Shown: positions 30,667-45,199 of the stretch, in pieces
Position numbering within the stretch: position 1 is the first letter of the stretch
How the letters are laid out: each line of letters opens with the position of its first letter
Position numbers and translations under genes: made by a program
Origin: CADEEN01 sp963740395
GTDB lineage: Bacteria; Pseudomonadota; Gammaproteobacteria; Burkholderiales; Burkholderiaceae_C
Length of the DNA stretch: 64,000 bases
Direction: 5' to 3'
NCBI GenBank assembly: GCA_963740395.1
Contig: CAVUEP010000092.1
Location: 1-64,000, forward strand
The notes under the pieces: generated by a model
What the model was told of the DNA's origin: nothing
Databases searched by the model: none
The model's input: the letters and a program-made list of their open reading frames with translations, nothing else

Positions 30667-31650
30667 TCAGCGCCGTGCGCCGGTCAGCGCGTCGGGATTG
30701 ATCACGTTGATCGGCGACCCCTGCGCAAACGCCACCACCTGATCGAAGATGTCCGAAAACTGCAGCTCGTACTCGTCGCGCGTGACGTAACCGATGTGCG
30801 GTGTGCAGACCAGGTTGGGCAGGCTCAGCAGCGGGTCGTCGCGATCTGTCAGCGGCTCGATGTCGTAAACGTCCACCGCGGCCATGCCCGGCCGGCCGGC
30901 GCGCAGCGCGGCGACGAGGGCGCCGGGTTCGATCAGGCCGGCGCGGCTGGTGTTGACGAGCAGGGCGCCGGGCTTCATGCGCGCCAGGTCTTGTGCGTTG
31001 ACGATGTGCTTGGTCGCCGGCACCAGCCGCATGTGCAGCGACAGCACGTCGCAGGCCTCGAAGAAGGCGGCCTTGGACGACGCGAGCTTCCAGCCTTCGG
31101 TCGCGGCACGCTGGCGCGAGGCCTCGCGCGCCCACACCAGCACCTGCATCCCAAAGGCCCTGCCGTAGCCGGCCACGGCCATCCCGATGCGGCCCCAGCC
31201 GTAGATGCCCAGCGTCTTGCCGCGCAGCGTGTGGCCGACGCCGATCTGCCAGCGCCCCGCTTGAAGCGAGGCCATCTGCTGCGGGATCTGGCGTACCGCC
31301 GCCAGTATCAGGCCGAAGCTGAGTTCGGCTGCCGCATACGACGGCGTATCGGCATGCAGGTTGGACGAGACGACGATGCCCCGGGCCGTGCAGGCTGGCA
31401 CGTCGATATGCGGAAAGACGCTGCGCTGGCTGATCAGCTTCAACTTGGGCAGCCGCTCGATCAGCGGCGCGCGGATGGCCGTGCGTTCGCGGATCAGCAC
31501 CAGCGCCTCGGTCTCGGCCAGCCGCGTGGCCAGCGCATCGATGTCGTCGACATGGTCGTTCCAGACCGTGACCCGGTGACCGTCGAGTTTGCGAAAGCAG
31601 GCGAGCGTGCGCAGGGTGTCGAAGTGGTCGTCGAGGATGGTGATGTTCAT
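30667..31650 (-). CDS. D-2-hydroxyacid dehydrogenase, NAD-dependent
   Basis: A 327-residue two-domain oxidoreductase of the D-isomer-specific family. The Rossmann motif is GIYGWGRIGMAVA (about 147-159). Catalytic residues are the Arg in NTSRAGLIE, the Glu in DVYDIEPL and the His in TPHIGYVT. It interconverts a 2-hydroxy acid and a 2-keto acid; phosphoglycerate dehydrogenase-like or glyoxylate/hydroxypyruvate reductase activity cannot be told apart. It lies just downstream of the RND operon. Confidence 0.93.
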   Translation of the reverse strand: MNITILDDHFDTLRTLACFRKLDGHRVTVWNDHVDDIDALATRLAETEALVLIRERTAIRAPLIERLPKLKLISQRSVFPHIDVPACTARGIVVSSNLHADTPSYAAAELSFGLILAAVRQIPQQMASLQAGRWQIGVGHTLRGKTLGIYGWGRIGMAVAGYGRAFGMQVLVWAREASRQRAATEGWKLASSKAAFFEACDVLSLHMRLVPATKHIVNAQDLARMKPGALLVNTSRAGLIEPGALVAALRAGRPGMAAVDVYDIEPLTDRDDPLLSLPNLVCTPHIGYVTRDEYELQFSDIFDQVVAFAQGSPINVINPDALTGARR

Positions 31651-31728
31651 GCGACGCCTTCAAGACCTGCGCTACCGAACACACAGGCGTGCGCGGGTCT
31701 GTGCGGTGTGCACTTGCCGCCAGTCGCG

Positions 31729-33233
31729 TCAACGAGCAGGGCTGTGACCCAAGGTCGCCGCCGATGCCGCCGACCATGTCGGCCCGCCCCAGCCCCCGCC
31801 GAGCGCGCGGATCAGGCCGACGGTGGCCAGCGCGCGGTCGCGTTCGATCTGCGTTGCGGCGCGCTGCGTGGCCAACAGCGAACGCTCGGCATCGATCAAC
31901 TCCAGGTGATTGACCAGGCCGTTGCGGTAGCGTGAGGCGGACAGCTGCGCCGTGCGCCGTGCGGCGCCAACGGCCTGCTGCTGTTCCCTCGACTGCTCGG
32001 CCAATGTGCGAAGTCCGGACAGGCTGTCCTCGACCTCGCGGAAGGCGATCAAGACGCGGGCGCGGTAGTCGGCGACGGCCTCGTCGTATTGCGCCCGGGC
32101 GCCGTCGGCCAGTGCCTGGTTGCGCCCGCCGTCGAACAACGGCATCGACAGCATGCCGCCCACCAACGGGCCCAAGGCCCAGGTGCGGCTCGACCAGCGG
32201 AACAGGTCGCCGAGATCGGCCGACTCGAAGCCGAGCGCGCCGGTCAGTGCCAGGCGCGGGAACGCCGCCGCGCGGGCGACGCCGATGCGCGCGTTGGCCG
32301 CGGCCATGGCGCGTTCGGCGGCCGCGATGTCGGGCCGGCGCTCGAGCAGGGCCGAGGGCAGCCCGGCGGGAATCGCAATGGGTTCGAAGGCCAGCGGCGC
32401 GCGCGTCAGCGTCAACTCCGCCGGTGCCTTGCCCAGCAGCACCGCCAGCGCGTGCTCGACTTCGGCGCGACGCCGGGCCAACGCGATCGCCTCGGCCCGC
32501 GTCAGCGACAGTTCGGTGCGCGCGCGCGCGGGGTCGAGTTCGCTGGTCTCGCCGGCCTGGAAGCGTCGCTCGACCAGCGCCAGCGCGGTCTCGCGCAGGG
32601 CAACCGTCTGCTCGAGCAACGCCAGCTCGCTGTCGAGCGCGCGCAGCGCGACGTGATGCTGCGCGACGTCGGCCTGCACGGCCAACAGCAGCGAGCGGTA
32701 GAGCGCCTGCGCCTGCGCGGTATCGGCGTTGGCGGCTGCGACGCTGCTGGCGACGCGGCCGAACAGGTCGACCTCGTAGCTCACCGTGGCCTGCGCGCGC
32801 CAGAGCGTCTGCGTCGCTCCGCTCGCATCGGGCGGCAGCCCCTGCGAGGCCGGCGAGGCGCGCAAGCGCGTCGGGCCGGCCCCGGCGTCGATGTGCGGCA
32901 ACTGCGCGGCCTGGCTGGCACGGTCGGTGGCGCGGGCGCGCGCCAGCCGCGCCCAGCCCGCCTGCAGCGTCGGGTTGGCTTGCGCCGCCTCGGCTTCGCA
33001 GCCGATCGAGTTGCGCATCGTTGAACACGCGCCACCATTCGCCGCGGGCGAGCGCGTCGCTCGGCTCGGCGGTTTTCCATTGGCCGACCTCGGACGCGGG
33101 AATCGCTTCCTTGAAGGCCCCGATGGCGGGCGGCGCGGCGGGGCTGGTAGCGCGGTGTCACGCTGCAGCCGACCAGCCAGGCCGCGATCGCCAAGGCGCC
33201 CGCCGCCTTGAGGGGTGTTGCGCTGCGGTTCAT
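31729..33233 (-). CDS. RND efflux outer-membrane channel lipoprotein (OprM/NodT family), two frameshifts
   Basis: A lipoprotein signal (ALAIAAWLVGC, Cys about 23) and the family start SVTPRYQ are followed, after indels near 33150 and 33000, by WWRVFNDAQLD and the full OMF body with its two repeats (QANPTLQAGWARLARARATDRASQ; YRSLLLAVQADVAQHHVALRA; LLERRPDIAAAERAMAAANARIGVARAAAFP). It forms the TolC-like exit duct for the pump encoded upstream. ATG 33233 overlaps the pump stop as ATGA. About 495 residues once the frame is repaired. Confidence 0.9.
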
Positions 33234-36200
33234 TGCACGGCCTCCGTCGAGATCACCGCGCTGGGTCGCGAGTCGCCCATCGGCAGCGTGTCGCTTGCCT
33301 GCGTCGAGGCGCGACGGCGCTGCCAGCGCTCGGCCAGCGTGCGCAGCAGCACGTAGAACAGCGGCGTCAGCACCAGGCCGAACAGGGTCACGCCGAGCAT
33401 GCCGCTGAAGACCGCGATGCCGATCGCGCTGCCGCATCTCGGCGCCGGCGCCGGTCGACAGCGCCAGCGGCACCACGCCCATGATGAAGGCGATCGAGGT
33501 CATCAGGATCGGCCGCAGGCGCAGCCGGCTGGCCTCGATCGCGGCCTGCACGACCGAGCGGCCGCGCCGTTCGAGTTCCTGCGCGAACTCGACGATCAGG
33601 ATCGCGTTCTTCGCCGCCAGCCCGACCAGCACCACCAGCGAGATCTGGGTGAAGATGTTGTTGTCGCCCTGCGTCAGCCAGACCCCGGCGATCGCCGACA
33701 GCAGCGCCATCGGCACGATCAGGATCACCGCCAGCGGCAGGGTCCAGCTTTCGTACAGCGCGGCCAGCACCAGGAACACCAGCAGCACTGCGATCGGGAA
33801 CACCAGCATGCCGCTGTTGCCGGCCAGGATCTCCTGGTAGGTCAGCTCGGTCCACTCGAAGCCGATGCCCTTGGGCAGGGTCTCGGCGGCGATGCGCTCG
33901 ACCGCGGCCTGCGCCTGGCCCGAACTGACGCCCGGCGCCGGGCCGCCGTTGATGTCGGCGGCGGTGTAGTTGTTGTAGCGCGTCACGCGGTCGGGCCCGA
34001 AGCTCGGGTTCACGTGCAGCAGCGTCGACAGCGGCACCATCTCGCCGCGCGCGTTGCGGGTCTTGAGCTTGCAGCACGTCTTCGGCATTCGCGCGGTAGG
34101 GCGCGTCGGCCTGGACCTTGACCTGGTAGGTGCGGCCGAAGCGGTTGAAGTCGTTGACGTAGAGCGAGCCGAGGTAGATCTGCATGGTGTCGAAGACGTC
34201 GGTCACGGCCACGCCGAGCTGCTTGGCCTTGACGCGGTCGACGTCGGCGTGCAGCTGCGGCACGTTGATCTGGTAGCTCGAGAACAGGCCGGCCAGCTCC
34301 GGCGTCGCATAGGCCTTCTTCAGGAAGGCCTGGCGCGCCTCGTACAGCGCTTCGTAGCCGAGCGCGCCGCGGTCCTCGAGCTGCAGCTTGAAGCCGCCGA
34401 TCGTGCCCAGGCCCAGCACCGGCGGCGGCGGGAAGACCGCGACGAAGGCGTCCTGGATCGACATCAGCTGGCCGTTGAGCGCCTGCGCGATCGCAAAGCT
34501 CGACTGCGCCGGCGAGCGGCGCTGGTCGAACGGAGTCGAGGGTGATGAAGACGATGCCGGCATTGCTGCTGTTGGTGAAGCCGTTGATCGACAGGCCGGG
34601 GAAGGCGACGGCTGCCTCGACGCCGGGCTGCTTCATCGCGATCGCCGACATCTGCTTGATCACGGCCTCGGTGCGGTCGAGCGCCGCGCCGTCGGGCAGC
34701 TGCGCCATCGCCACCAGGTACTGCTTGTCCTGCGCCGGGATGAAGCCGCGCGGCACGCTCTGGAAACCGGCCCAGGTCAGCGCCACCAGGGCACCGTAGA
34801 CGGCAAAGACGATCGCCTTGCGGCCGAGCACGCGGCCGACCGAGGCGCCGTAGGCGTCGCCGCTGCGCTGGAAGGCGCGGTTGAAGGCGCGGAAGAACCA
34901 GCCGAACGCGAAGTCCATGCCGCGGGTGAGCTTGTCCTTCGGTTCGCCGTGGCCCTTCAGCAGCATGGCGGCCAGCGCCGGCGACAGCGTCAGCGAATTG
35001 AAGGCCGAGATCACGGTCGAGATCGCGATCGTCAGCGCGAACTGGCGGTAGAACTCGCCGGTGAGGCCCGAGACGAAGGCCATCGGCACGAACACCGCCA
35101 CCAGCACCAGCGCGATCGCGACGATCGGGCCGCTGACTTCCTGCATCGCCTGGACGGTCGCGTCGCGCGGCGACAGGCCGGCGGCGATGTTGCGCTCGAC
35201 GTTCTCGACCACCACGATCGCGTCGTCGACGACGATGCCGATCGCCAGCACCAGGCCGAACAGGCTCAGCGCGTTGATCGAGAAGCCGAAGGCCAGCATC
35301 AGCGCGAAGGTGCCGACGATCGACACCGGCACCGCGACCAGCGGGATGATCGACGCGCGCCAGGTCTGCAGGAAGACGATGACGACGAGCACCACCAGCG
35401 CCAGCGCCTCGAGCAGTGTCACGACCACCGACTTGATCGACGCGCGCACGAACTTGGTGGTGTCGTAGACGATCGAGTAGCTGACGCCTTCGGGCATGTC
35501 GGCCTTCAGCGCTCTCCATCGCGCGGTGCACCTGGTTGGCGACCTCGATCGCGTTCGAGCCCGGGGCCTGGAAGATGCCGATCGCCACCGCCGGCTTGTT
35601 GTCGAGCAGGCTGCGCAGCGAATACTGGTTGGCGCCGAGCTCGATGCGCGCCACGTCGGCCAGCCGTGGTCACCGCGCCGCTCGGCCGAGCTCTTGACCA
35701 CGATGTCGCCGAACTCCTGCTCGGTGGTCAGGCGTCCCTTGGCATGGATCGGCAGCTCGTAGTCGGTGCCCGGCGCGGCCGGCGCGCGCGCCGACCACGC
35801 CGCCGGCGGCGTTGACGTTCTGTTCGCGGATCGCCCGCACCACGTCGCTGGCGGTGAGTTCGCGCGCCGCGACCTTGTCGGGGTCGAGCCAGACCCGCAT
35901 CGCGTAGTCGCCGGCGCCCCAGGTCTGCACCTGGCCGACGCCGGGAATGCGCGTCAGGTTGTCCTTGACGTTGAGCACCGCGTAGTTGCGCAGGTAGGTG
36001 ATGTCGTAGCGCTCGTCGGGCGAGGTCAGGTGCACCACCAGGGTCAGGTCCGACGAGCTCTTCGCGGTGGTCACGCCCAGGCGCCGCACCTCCTCGGGCA
36101 GGCGCGGCAGGGCCTGCGAGACGCGGTTCTGCACCAGCTGCTGCGCGTGGTCGGGGTCGGTGCCGAGCTTGAACGTCACCGTCAGCGTCATCGTGCCGTC

Positions 36201-36459
36201 GGTGGTCGCCTGCGAGGCCATGTAGAGCATGTCCTCGACGCCGTTGATCGCCTCCTCGAGCGGCAGCGCCACCGATTCGGCGACCACCTTCGGGTTGGCG
36301 CCGGGGTAGGCGGCGCGCACCACCACCGTCGGGCGGCACGACCTCGGGGTATTCCGAGACCGGCAGCTTCCAGATCGCGATCGCGCCGGCCAGGAAGATC
36401 AGGATCGACAGCACGGCCGCGAGGATCGGCCGGTCGACGAAATAGCGGGCAAAGCGCAT
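33230..36459 (-). CDS. RND multidrug efflux pump, HAE1 family (several frameshifts)
   Basis: Inner-membrane proton-driven pump of AcrB/MexF type, about 1075 residues. The start MRFARYFVDRPILAAVLSI and IWKLPVSEYPEVVPP lead into the porter domain (YPGANPKVVAESVALPLEEAINGV). The core shows VRASIKSVVVTLLEALALVVLVVIVFL, GIVVDDAIVVVENVERNI (the two proton-relay acids), and FVSGLTGEFYRQFALTIA-type helices. The second half has GLAAKNAILIVEFAQELE and IGLRPILMTS-type motifs. Indels fall near 36330, 35785, 35665, 35510, 34530, 34075 and 33432. AGGAGACC precedes ATG 36459. It lies between its adaptor and its outer-membrane channel. Confidence 0.93.
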
Positions 36460-36482
36460 GGCGGTCTCCTGTTGGGTCGCGA

Positions 36483-37722
36483 TCAGGACTTGGTGGCGGC
36501 CGGCGCCTGCGCCAGTGGCGTGCCGCTGCGCGCGCGCGGGTCCATCGGCACTTCGGTGCCGGCGACCTGCGCCCCGGGACGCACCCGCTGCACGCCGTTG
36601 ACGACGATCGACTCGCCATTCGCAAGGCCCTCGCGCACGACGCGCAGGCCATCGACCAGCGGGCCGAGCTTGACCTCGCGATAGGCCACCTGCTGGCTCG
36701 GCGTCGACGACGAAGACGAACTTCTTCGACTGGTCGGTGCCGACCGCGCGGTCGTCGATCAGGACCGCCGCGCGTTCGCCGCCGCCGCCGACCTTGAGCC
36801 GCGCGAACAGGCCCGGCGCGAGCCGGCCGTCGCGGTTGTCGAACACGGCGCGAACGCGGATCGTGCCGGACTGCGGGTCCAGGGCGTTGTCGACGAACTC
36901 GATCCGGCCTTCGCGCGGGTGCCCGTCTTCGTTGGCCAGGCCCAGGTGAATCGGCACCGCGGCCTTGTTGCGAGCGCGCGCCGGGGCGGCCTGCGCGGCG
37001 TACTTCAGGAAGGTCTGTTCGTCGGCCTCGAAGGTGGCGTAGATCGGCGAGGTCGAGACGATCGACGTCAGCGCCGCACCGCCGGCACCGGCGGCGACGA
37101 GGTTGCCGACCGTTACTTCGGCGCGGCTGACGCGCCCGGCGATCGGTGCCGTGATCCGGGTGTAGCCGAGGTTCAGGCGCGCGATGTCGAGCGACGCCTG
37201 GGCGGCCTGGATCGAGGCCTGCGCGTCGCGCTGCGCGTTCTGCCGCTCCTCGAATTCACGCTGCGAGACGGCATGCTCTTCGAGCAGGCGTTGGGCGCGT
37301 GCCAGTTCGGCATTCGTCAGTGCCAGGCGCGCCTGCGCCGCGGCCATCGTGGCCTCGGCGCGTGCCACCTCGGCGGCGAACGGCTTCGGATCGATCACGA
37401 ACAGCGTCGCGCCCTTGGCCACCACCGAGCCCGGCGCGAACTGCACCGACTCGATGTAGCCCGACACGCGCGAACGCACTTCGACGCGTTCGATCGCCTC
37501 GAGCCGGCCCGAGAACTCGTCCCATTCCGTGATTCGCCGCTCGATGGCGGCAGCGACCGTGACCGGCATCGCCGGCGGCGTGGCTGCAGCGGCTGGCGCG
37601 GCGGCCTCGGCGGGCGCTTGAAGATAGAAGTAGCCCGTAGCGGTCACGAGACCCACGGTGGCAATCAGCGCGGGCCAGACGGGGCGAAACGCGCGCAGGT
37701 TCTTGCTGTCGTTGCTTGACAT
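36483..37722 (-). CDS. RND efflux periplasmic adaptor (membrane fusion protein), one frameshift
   Basis: About 412 residues. It has an N-terminal membrane anchor (about 16-35), a barrel-sandwich lipoyl half-motif (VEVRSRVSGYIESVQFAPGS), an alpha-hairpin (residues about 115-185) and the second lipoyl half (LGYTRITAPIAGRVSRAEVTVGNLV), then a beta-barrel. An indel near 36705 shifts the last 75 residues (REVKLGPLVDGLRVVREGL). First gene of the three-gene efflux operon; the pump starts 23 bases after its stop. No TetR- or LysR-type regulator is adjacent. A dyad repeat lies about 85 bases upstream. Confidence 0.92.
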
Positions 37723-37807
37723 GGTGTCGTCCTGTTGCTTGATGGAATCAGCTTCAGCGATCGTGGCCGCTGCGGTTTGCGCGGAGATTTCGACGTGCCG
37801 CGGCGCG

Positions 37808-37823
37808 GGTTGCAGTTGAAACC
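37808..37823. repeat. Intergenic dyad repeat, copy 1
   Basis: GGTTGCAGTTGAAACC, 12 of 16 positions symmetrical, between the adaptor gene and the tautomerase gene. The identical 16 bases occur at 46425-46440, and close variants at 39998, 44784 and 44840. A CTGCGAT follows 12 bases later, as a CTGCAAT does at the 46.4-kb copy. Confidence 0.65.
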
Positions 37824-37851
37824 CGGCGCGCGGCACTGCGATGCCTTCGGC

Positions 37852-38232
37852 TCAGGTGTGCACGAGGCGACCGCCGGCGAAGGACCAGTTCTCCCAGGTG
37901 GTCTCGTTGAAGCAGACCATCACGTTCTCCGGGTCGAAGCCGGATCGGGTGAGCTTGTCCATCAGCGTGGCGAGCAGCGCCTTCCTGACCTTGACGCTGC
38001 GCCCGGCCGACCAGAGGATCTCGATCAGGACGAAATCATCGCTACGCTGCGTTTGCACGTCCGGGTAGCGCGCGTCGAACACGAAGTCGTTGGCGTCGAG
38101 TTCGATGACGCGCTGGAACCTGTCGCTCTCCGGAACGCCGGACGAGACCAATGCCGCGTGCACGGCATCGAGCACGCCCGACTTGAAGCGGGTCGGTTTG
38201 GGCTTGCGCACGGTGACGGTGACCAGGGGCAT
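37852..38232 (-). CDS. Tautomerase family protein
   Basis: A 126-residue member of the 4-oxalocrotonate tautomerase superfamily (long, fused-type subunit). After Met removal it begins with the catalytic Pro (MPLVTVTVRKPKP). Two beta-alpha-beta units are visible (VLDAVHAALVSSGVP ... FVLIEILWSAGRSVKVRKALLATLMDKL). The substrate is unknown. It lies on the same strand as the efflux operon but is separated from it by about 130 bases carrying the dyad repeat. Confidence 0.87.
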   Translation of the reverse strand: MPLVTVTVRKPKPTRFKSGVLDAVHAALVSSGVPESDRFQRVIELDANDFVFDARYPDVQTQRSDDFVLIEILWSAGRSVKVRKALLATLMDKLTRSGFDPENVMVCFNETTWENWSFAGGRLVHT

Positions 38233-38250
38233 GGCGGCTCCTTCGCCGGG

Positions 38251-38874
38251 CTACTTCGCCACCACCGGCGTCGGCGCCCAGGGCTCGGGCACCTTGTTGC
38301 TTGATCGGCGGGATCGTGCGCAGGTAGGCGAACACGGCCTCGAGGTCGGCGTCGGTCAGGTTGTTGTAGACCGGGATCGGCATCGGCGGCAGGATCGCGC
38401 GGCCGCGGCCCATGTGGCGGCCGGTGCGGATCGTGTTCATGAAGTCCTGCACCGTCCACTGGCCCAGCCCGGTGTCGGCGTCGGGCGTCAGGTTGGCGGT
38501 GAAGCTCACGCCCCAGGGCCCGGACCAGGCGGTGTTGGTGCCGGCGACGACCACCAGCCACGGCCCCTCCGGCAGCTTCGGCGCCGGCGGCATCTTCAGG
38601 TCCTGCGGATGGCCCGACAGCATCCGGCGTCATGTCGGGCTCGGCGCCGTTGGCGCGTGGGCTTGAAGGGCGTGTGGCAGTCGTGGCAGCCCGCGGTGTT
38701 GACGATGTACTTGCCGCGTGCGGCCTTGTCGACAGCCGTGCCGGTGCGCTTCGCGGGCTCGGCGGCCTGCGCGGGCAGGGTGGCCAATGCGCCGACGAAG
38801 ATCGACACGATGATCGCGATCAGCAGGGTCCAGGCGGCGAGGCTTGCGGGGTGGGCTTCTTGTTTCATGGTCAT
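38251..38874 (-). CDS. Monohaem c-type cytochrome, membrane-anchored (two frameshifts)
   Basis: An N-terminal anchor or signal (LAAWTLLIAIIVSIFVGALATLPAQA) is followed by GKYIVNTAGCHDCHTPFKPT with one haem motif CHDCH. After indels near 38650 and 38300 the frame continues LSGHPQDLKMPPAPKLPEGPW ... MPIPVYNNLTDADLEAVFAYLRTIPP (distal Met and the C-terminal helix) and ends VPEPWAPTPVVAK. About 205 residues. It is coupled to the upstream haem protein by ATGA at 38871-38874. Likely an electron carrier for that partner. Confidence 0.85.
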
Positions 38875-39914
38875 GGTTCCTTTCGTTGAACAAGGTCGTG
38901 GTTGAGCCAATGGGCCAGCAGGGCCAGCCCCTCGGAGTCGCTGTGTTCGGTGCCCAGCGGTGGCATCTGCACGCGCTGCATCGCGCGAGCCCATGCGCTG
39001 CATCAGCACGCTCGCCGCTGCGTCGCCGGGTACCGCGACGCGCGCGTCGGACTGCGCCATCGGCTGATAGCGGCTCGGCGAGTCGACCATCGATCGCAGC
39101 ACCTGCGTCGCGCTGGCCTGCGGGTCGGCCACGCGCTGCATCAGCGTCAGGCGCACCGGCACCCGCCCTGCATTGGCGTGGTGGCAATGGGCGCAGTTGG
39201 CGTGCAGGTAGCCCAGCGCGGCGCGCTCGGTGGCTGACGACGCGGCGATGCGCGGCGGCTCGGCCAGCAGGCGCGTGGGCAGGCCGCGCACAGACCGCGC
39301 TCGACCAGTTCGCGCAGGTCGAGCTCGGTGCCGGCCTGGGCGCGGCCATGCACCGCGTTCGGGTCGCGCTCGGGCGAGAGTTGCAGCGCCGTCAGGCCGA
39401 GCACCGGCACCGTGGCGCCGCCATGGCAGGCCAGGCAGTCGCCGCGGCTGGGCACGCGCGTAGCGCCCGCCGGGCGCGCCGGCCGCCGGCCAGCGTGCGA
39501 TGCCGCGCGCCGGGGCCAGCTCGGCGGCGCTGCCCTCGGCATTCCAGACATAGGTGGCGAAGCGCCAGCTGCCGTCGGCCAGGCGCTCGATGTAGCGCGT
39601 CTCGATCGGCCGGCCGCCGTGCGTGAACGTCTTCCACAGCCTGGTGCCGACCGGGAACACCCAGGCGTCGGGGTTCGGTGGCGTCGATCGCCGTGCCGCG
39701 CAGGCAGGCGGATCCAGCGCTGCTTGTCGGCACCGTCGGACCACAGCGGGTACTGGGGCGAGAACGCCACCACGTCGGCGTGCAGGGCGCCGCCGTGGGC
39801 CTGGGCATACAGGCCGGTGTCGCGCAGGCTGCGCGGCAGTTCAGCGCCTTGCGCGAATGCGGCGGCGCACAGCAAGGCAAGCAAGGCGAGAGCGATCGCA
39901 CGCAGCGGGTTCAC
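38871..39914 (-). CDS. Exported protein with two CxxCH haem motifs (about four frameshifts)
   Basis: A signal peptide (AIALALLALLCAAAFAQG) leads into ELPRSLRDTGLYAQAHGG and FSPQYPLWSDGADKQRWIRLP. Further in are WVFPVGTRLWKTF, CLACHGG (first haem motif) and LGYLHANCAHCHHANAG (second). This order matches the large SO2930-like cytochromes. Indels near 39675, 39470, 39290 and 38985 break about 345 residues into four frames. The next gene encodes a c-type cytochrome, so the two probably form a periplasmic electron-transfer unit; the substrate is unknown. Confidence 0.8.
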
Positions 39915-39997
39915 GGCGTCGAGTTCCTGGTGCTGTGGAAGACACAGGACGGCATCGTCGATGCCGCCGATTGCGCCAGGGTTGCGGCGGTGGTCGA

Positions 39998-40019
39998 CCG
40001 CGTTTCAGCTGAAACGCGG
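39998..40019. repeat. Intergenic dyad repeat, copy 2 (perfect palindrome)
   Basis: An exact 22-bp palindrome with core GTTTCAGCTGAAAC extended by CGC/GCG arms, between the kinase stop codon and the cytochrome start on the minus strand. There is no T run, so it is either an operator for the cytochrome pair or a weak hairpin end. Best-formed member of a five-copy set. Confidence 0.7.
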
Positions 40020-40027
40020 GGCCGGTC

Positions 40028-44151
<4,124 letters not shown>

Positions 44152-44152
44152 G

Positions 44153-44557
44153 TCAGTGCGCCAGCAACCGCCGCACGGAGTTCAACAACGCCTCGCGCGA
44201 AACCGGGTTGGGCAACGTGCAGTCGACGCCCAGCGCGCGGGCCGCCGGCCCGCAGCACTCGATGCCCGCGGTGAAGGTCGATGACAAGGCCAGGATCGGC
44301 GCCATGGGATGCCGCTGTGCAATGTGCCGAACCGAGTCTACGCCGGCCTGACGTGGAAAGGGCAGGTCCACGATCACGAGGTCGACCCTGTCGGCCGCGC
44401 CACCGTGCTCGTCGAGCACGGTACAGCCCTCGTCGTGAAGCCAGGCCTGCAGCAACCCGAACAGCGGGGCGTCGGCGTCGACCACGAGCACCCGCGGCGC
44501 GCGCGCCGAGCCAGCGCCACCCGATCCGGCAATCGGGGGATTACTCGTTGAGTTCAT
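44153..44557 (-). CDS. Degenerate stand-alone receiver domain protein
   Basis: A 134-residue CheY-like protein (PRVLVVDADAPLFGLLQAWL ... VDLVIVDLPFPRQAGVDSV ... PILALSSTF). The phospho-acceptor Asp and the Ser are present. The usual acidic pair is reduced (VDAD) and the conserved Lys before Pro is replaced (TLPNPVSRE). It probably signals by partner binding rather than normal phosphotransfer. It ends one base before the hybrid kinase start, so the two are one operon, and its start overlaps the stop of the 44541 gene. Confidence 0.82.
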   Translation of the reverse strand: MNSTSNPPIAGSGGAGSARAPRVLVVDADAPLFGLLQAWLHDEGCTVLDEHGGAADRVDLVIVDLPFPRQAGVDSVRHIAQRHPMAPILALSSTFTAGIECCGPAARALGVDCTLPNPVSREALLNSVRRLLAH

Positions 44558-44702
44558 CGGCCGCGGCCCAGGCCGATCGCAGCGACCCCAGGTCGCCGGA
44601 GCGATCGAGTTCGTCCAGGGTCCACTCGACCACTGAATCGCTGAACTCCTGAGCAAGCCAGGGGGCCTCGGCGGTTGATTCGGGTGGATAGGTTTCGGTC
44701 AT
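44541..44702 (-). CDS. Small acidic hypothetical protein (53 aa)
   Basis: Reads MTETYPPESTAEAPWLAQEF, then SDSVVEWTLDELDRSGDL and ends AADELNE. Strongly acidic and helical. GGAG precedes ATG 44702. It overlaps the receiver gene start by 17 bases, so it is the first gene of the small-protein/receiver/kinase unit. Two copies of the dyad repeat lie 80-150 bases upstream. No family recognised. Confidence 0.6.
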   Translation of the reverse strand: MTETYPPESTAEAPWLAQEFSDSVVEWTLDELDRSGDLGSLRSAWAAADELNE

Positions 44703-44783
44703 GTCGGATCTCCATGCCAGCGCGGACATGGCGCAACGATCGCGAGCGGCGGCTACCGACCCGTTACGACGGCGCCGGCGCCA

Positions 44784-44798
44784 GGTTTCAACTGCAAC
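44784..44798. repeat. Intergenic dyad repeat, copy 3
   Basis: GGTTTCAACTGCAAC; its complement shares 15 bases with copies 1 and 5. It lies in the divergent gap between the 44541 operon and the DUF2917 operon, 55 bases from copy 4. Confidence 0.65.
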
Positions 44799-44839
44799 AG
44801 GACGGCTGGTCGCGATTGCGCGCCCGGGCCGCGCTTGCC

Positions 44840-44853
44840 GTTTCAGCTGCAAC
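44840..44853. repeat. Intergenic dyad repeat, copy 4
   Basis: GTTTCAGCTGCAAC, one base from the perfect palindrome GTTTCAGCTGAAAC of copy 2. Same divergent gap as copy 3; centre-to-centre distance is about 55 bases (roughly five helical turns). Confidence 0.65.
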
Positions 44854-44935
44854 GACGCGCCGCCCGCCTGAAAGCATGGCGCAACCGCGGCCGCCGACGA
44901 TGCCAGCGTCTTCACCCCTTTCCTGGAGGGCCGCC

Positions 44936-45199
44936 ATGGACGCCACCACTGATTCCGCAGTCAACAACCTGCAAAAGGGTGCCGTGCTCACGCATGCCGG
45001 CGCCCCCGGCCGCGGCATCGCGGTGTTCAAGGGCCATGTCTGGCTGACCCAGTACAACGACAGGCGCGACATCGTGCTCGGCGCCGGCGAGACCTTTGCC
45101 TTCGATCGCCGCGGCCTGGTGGTCGTGTATGCGCTCAGCGACGCCAGTCTGCTGCTGTTCGACAGCGCGGACGCCATGACCGCCTTCGACCGTGGCTGA
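44936..45199 (+). CDS. DUF2917 family protein
   Basis: An 87-residue protein with the DUF2917 pattern (GIAVFKGHVWLTQYNDRRDIVLGAGETFAFDRRGLVVVYALSDA-type strands), probably a small cupin-like beta fold. GGAGGG lies upstream of ATG 44936. First gene of a plus-strand unit followed by a GNAT enzyme and an ECF sigma factor with overlapping ends. Role unknown; such genes often lie near stress regulators in this order of bacteria. Confidence 0.82.
   Translation: MDATTDSAVNNLQKGAVLTHAGAPGRGIAVFKGHVWLTQYNDRRDIVLGAGETFAFDRRGLVVVYALSDASLLLFDSADAMTAFDRG

Noticed and set aside
30413..33028. An 871-codon minus-strand open frame
   Set aside because: It runs out of frame through the outer-membrane channel, dehydrogenase and GNAT genes; only short stretches at frameshift borders are real.
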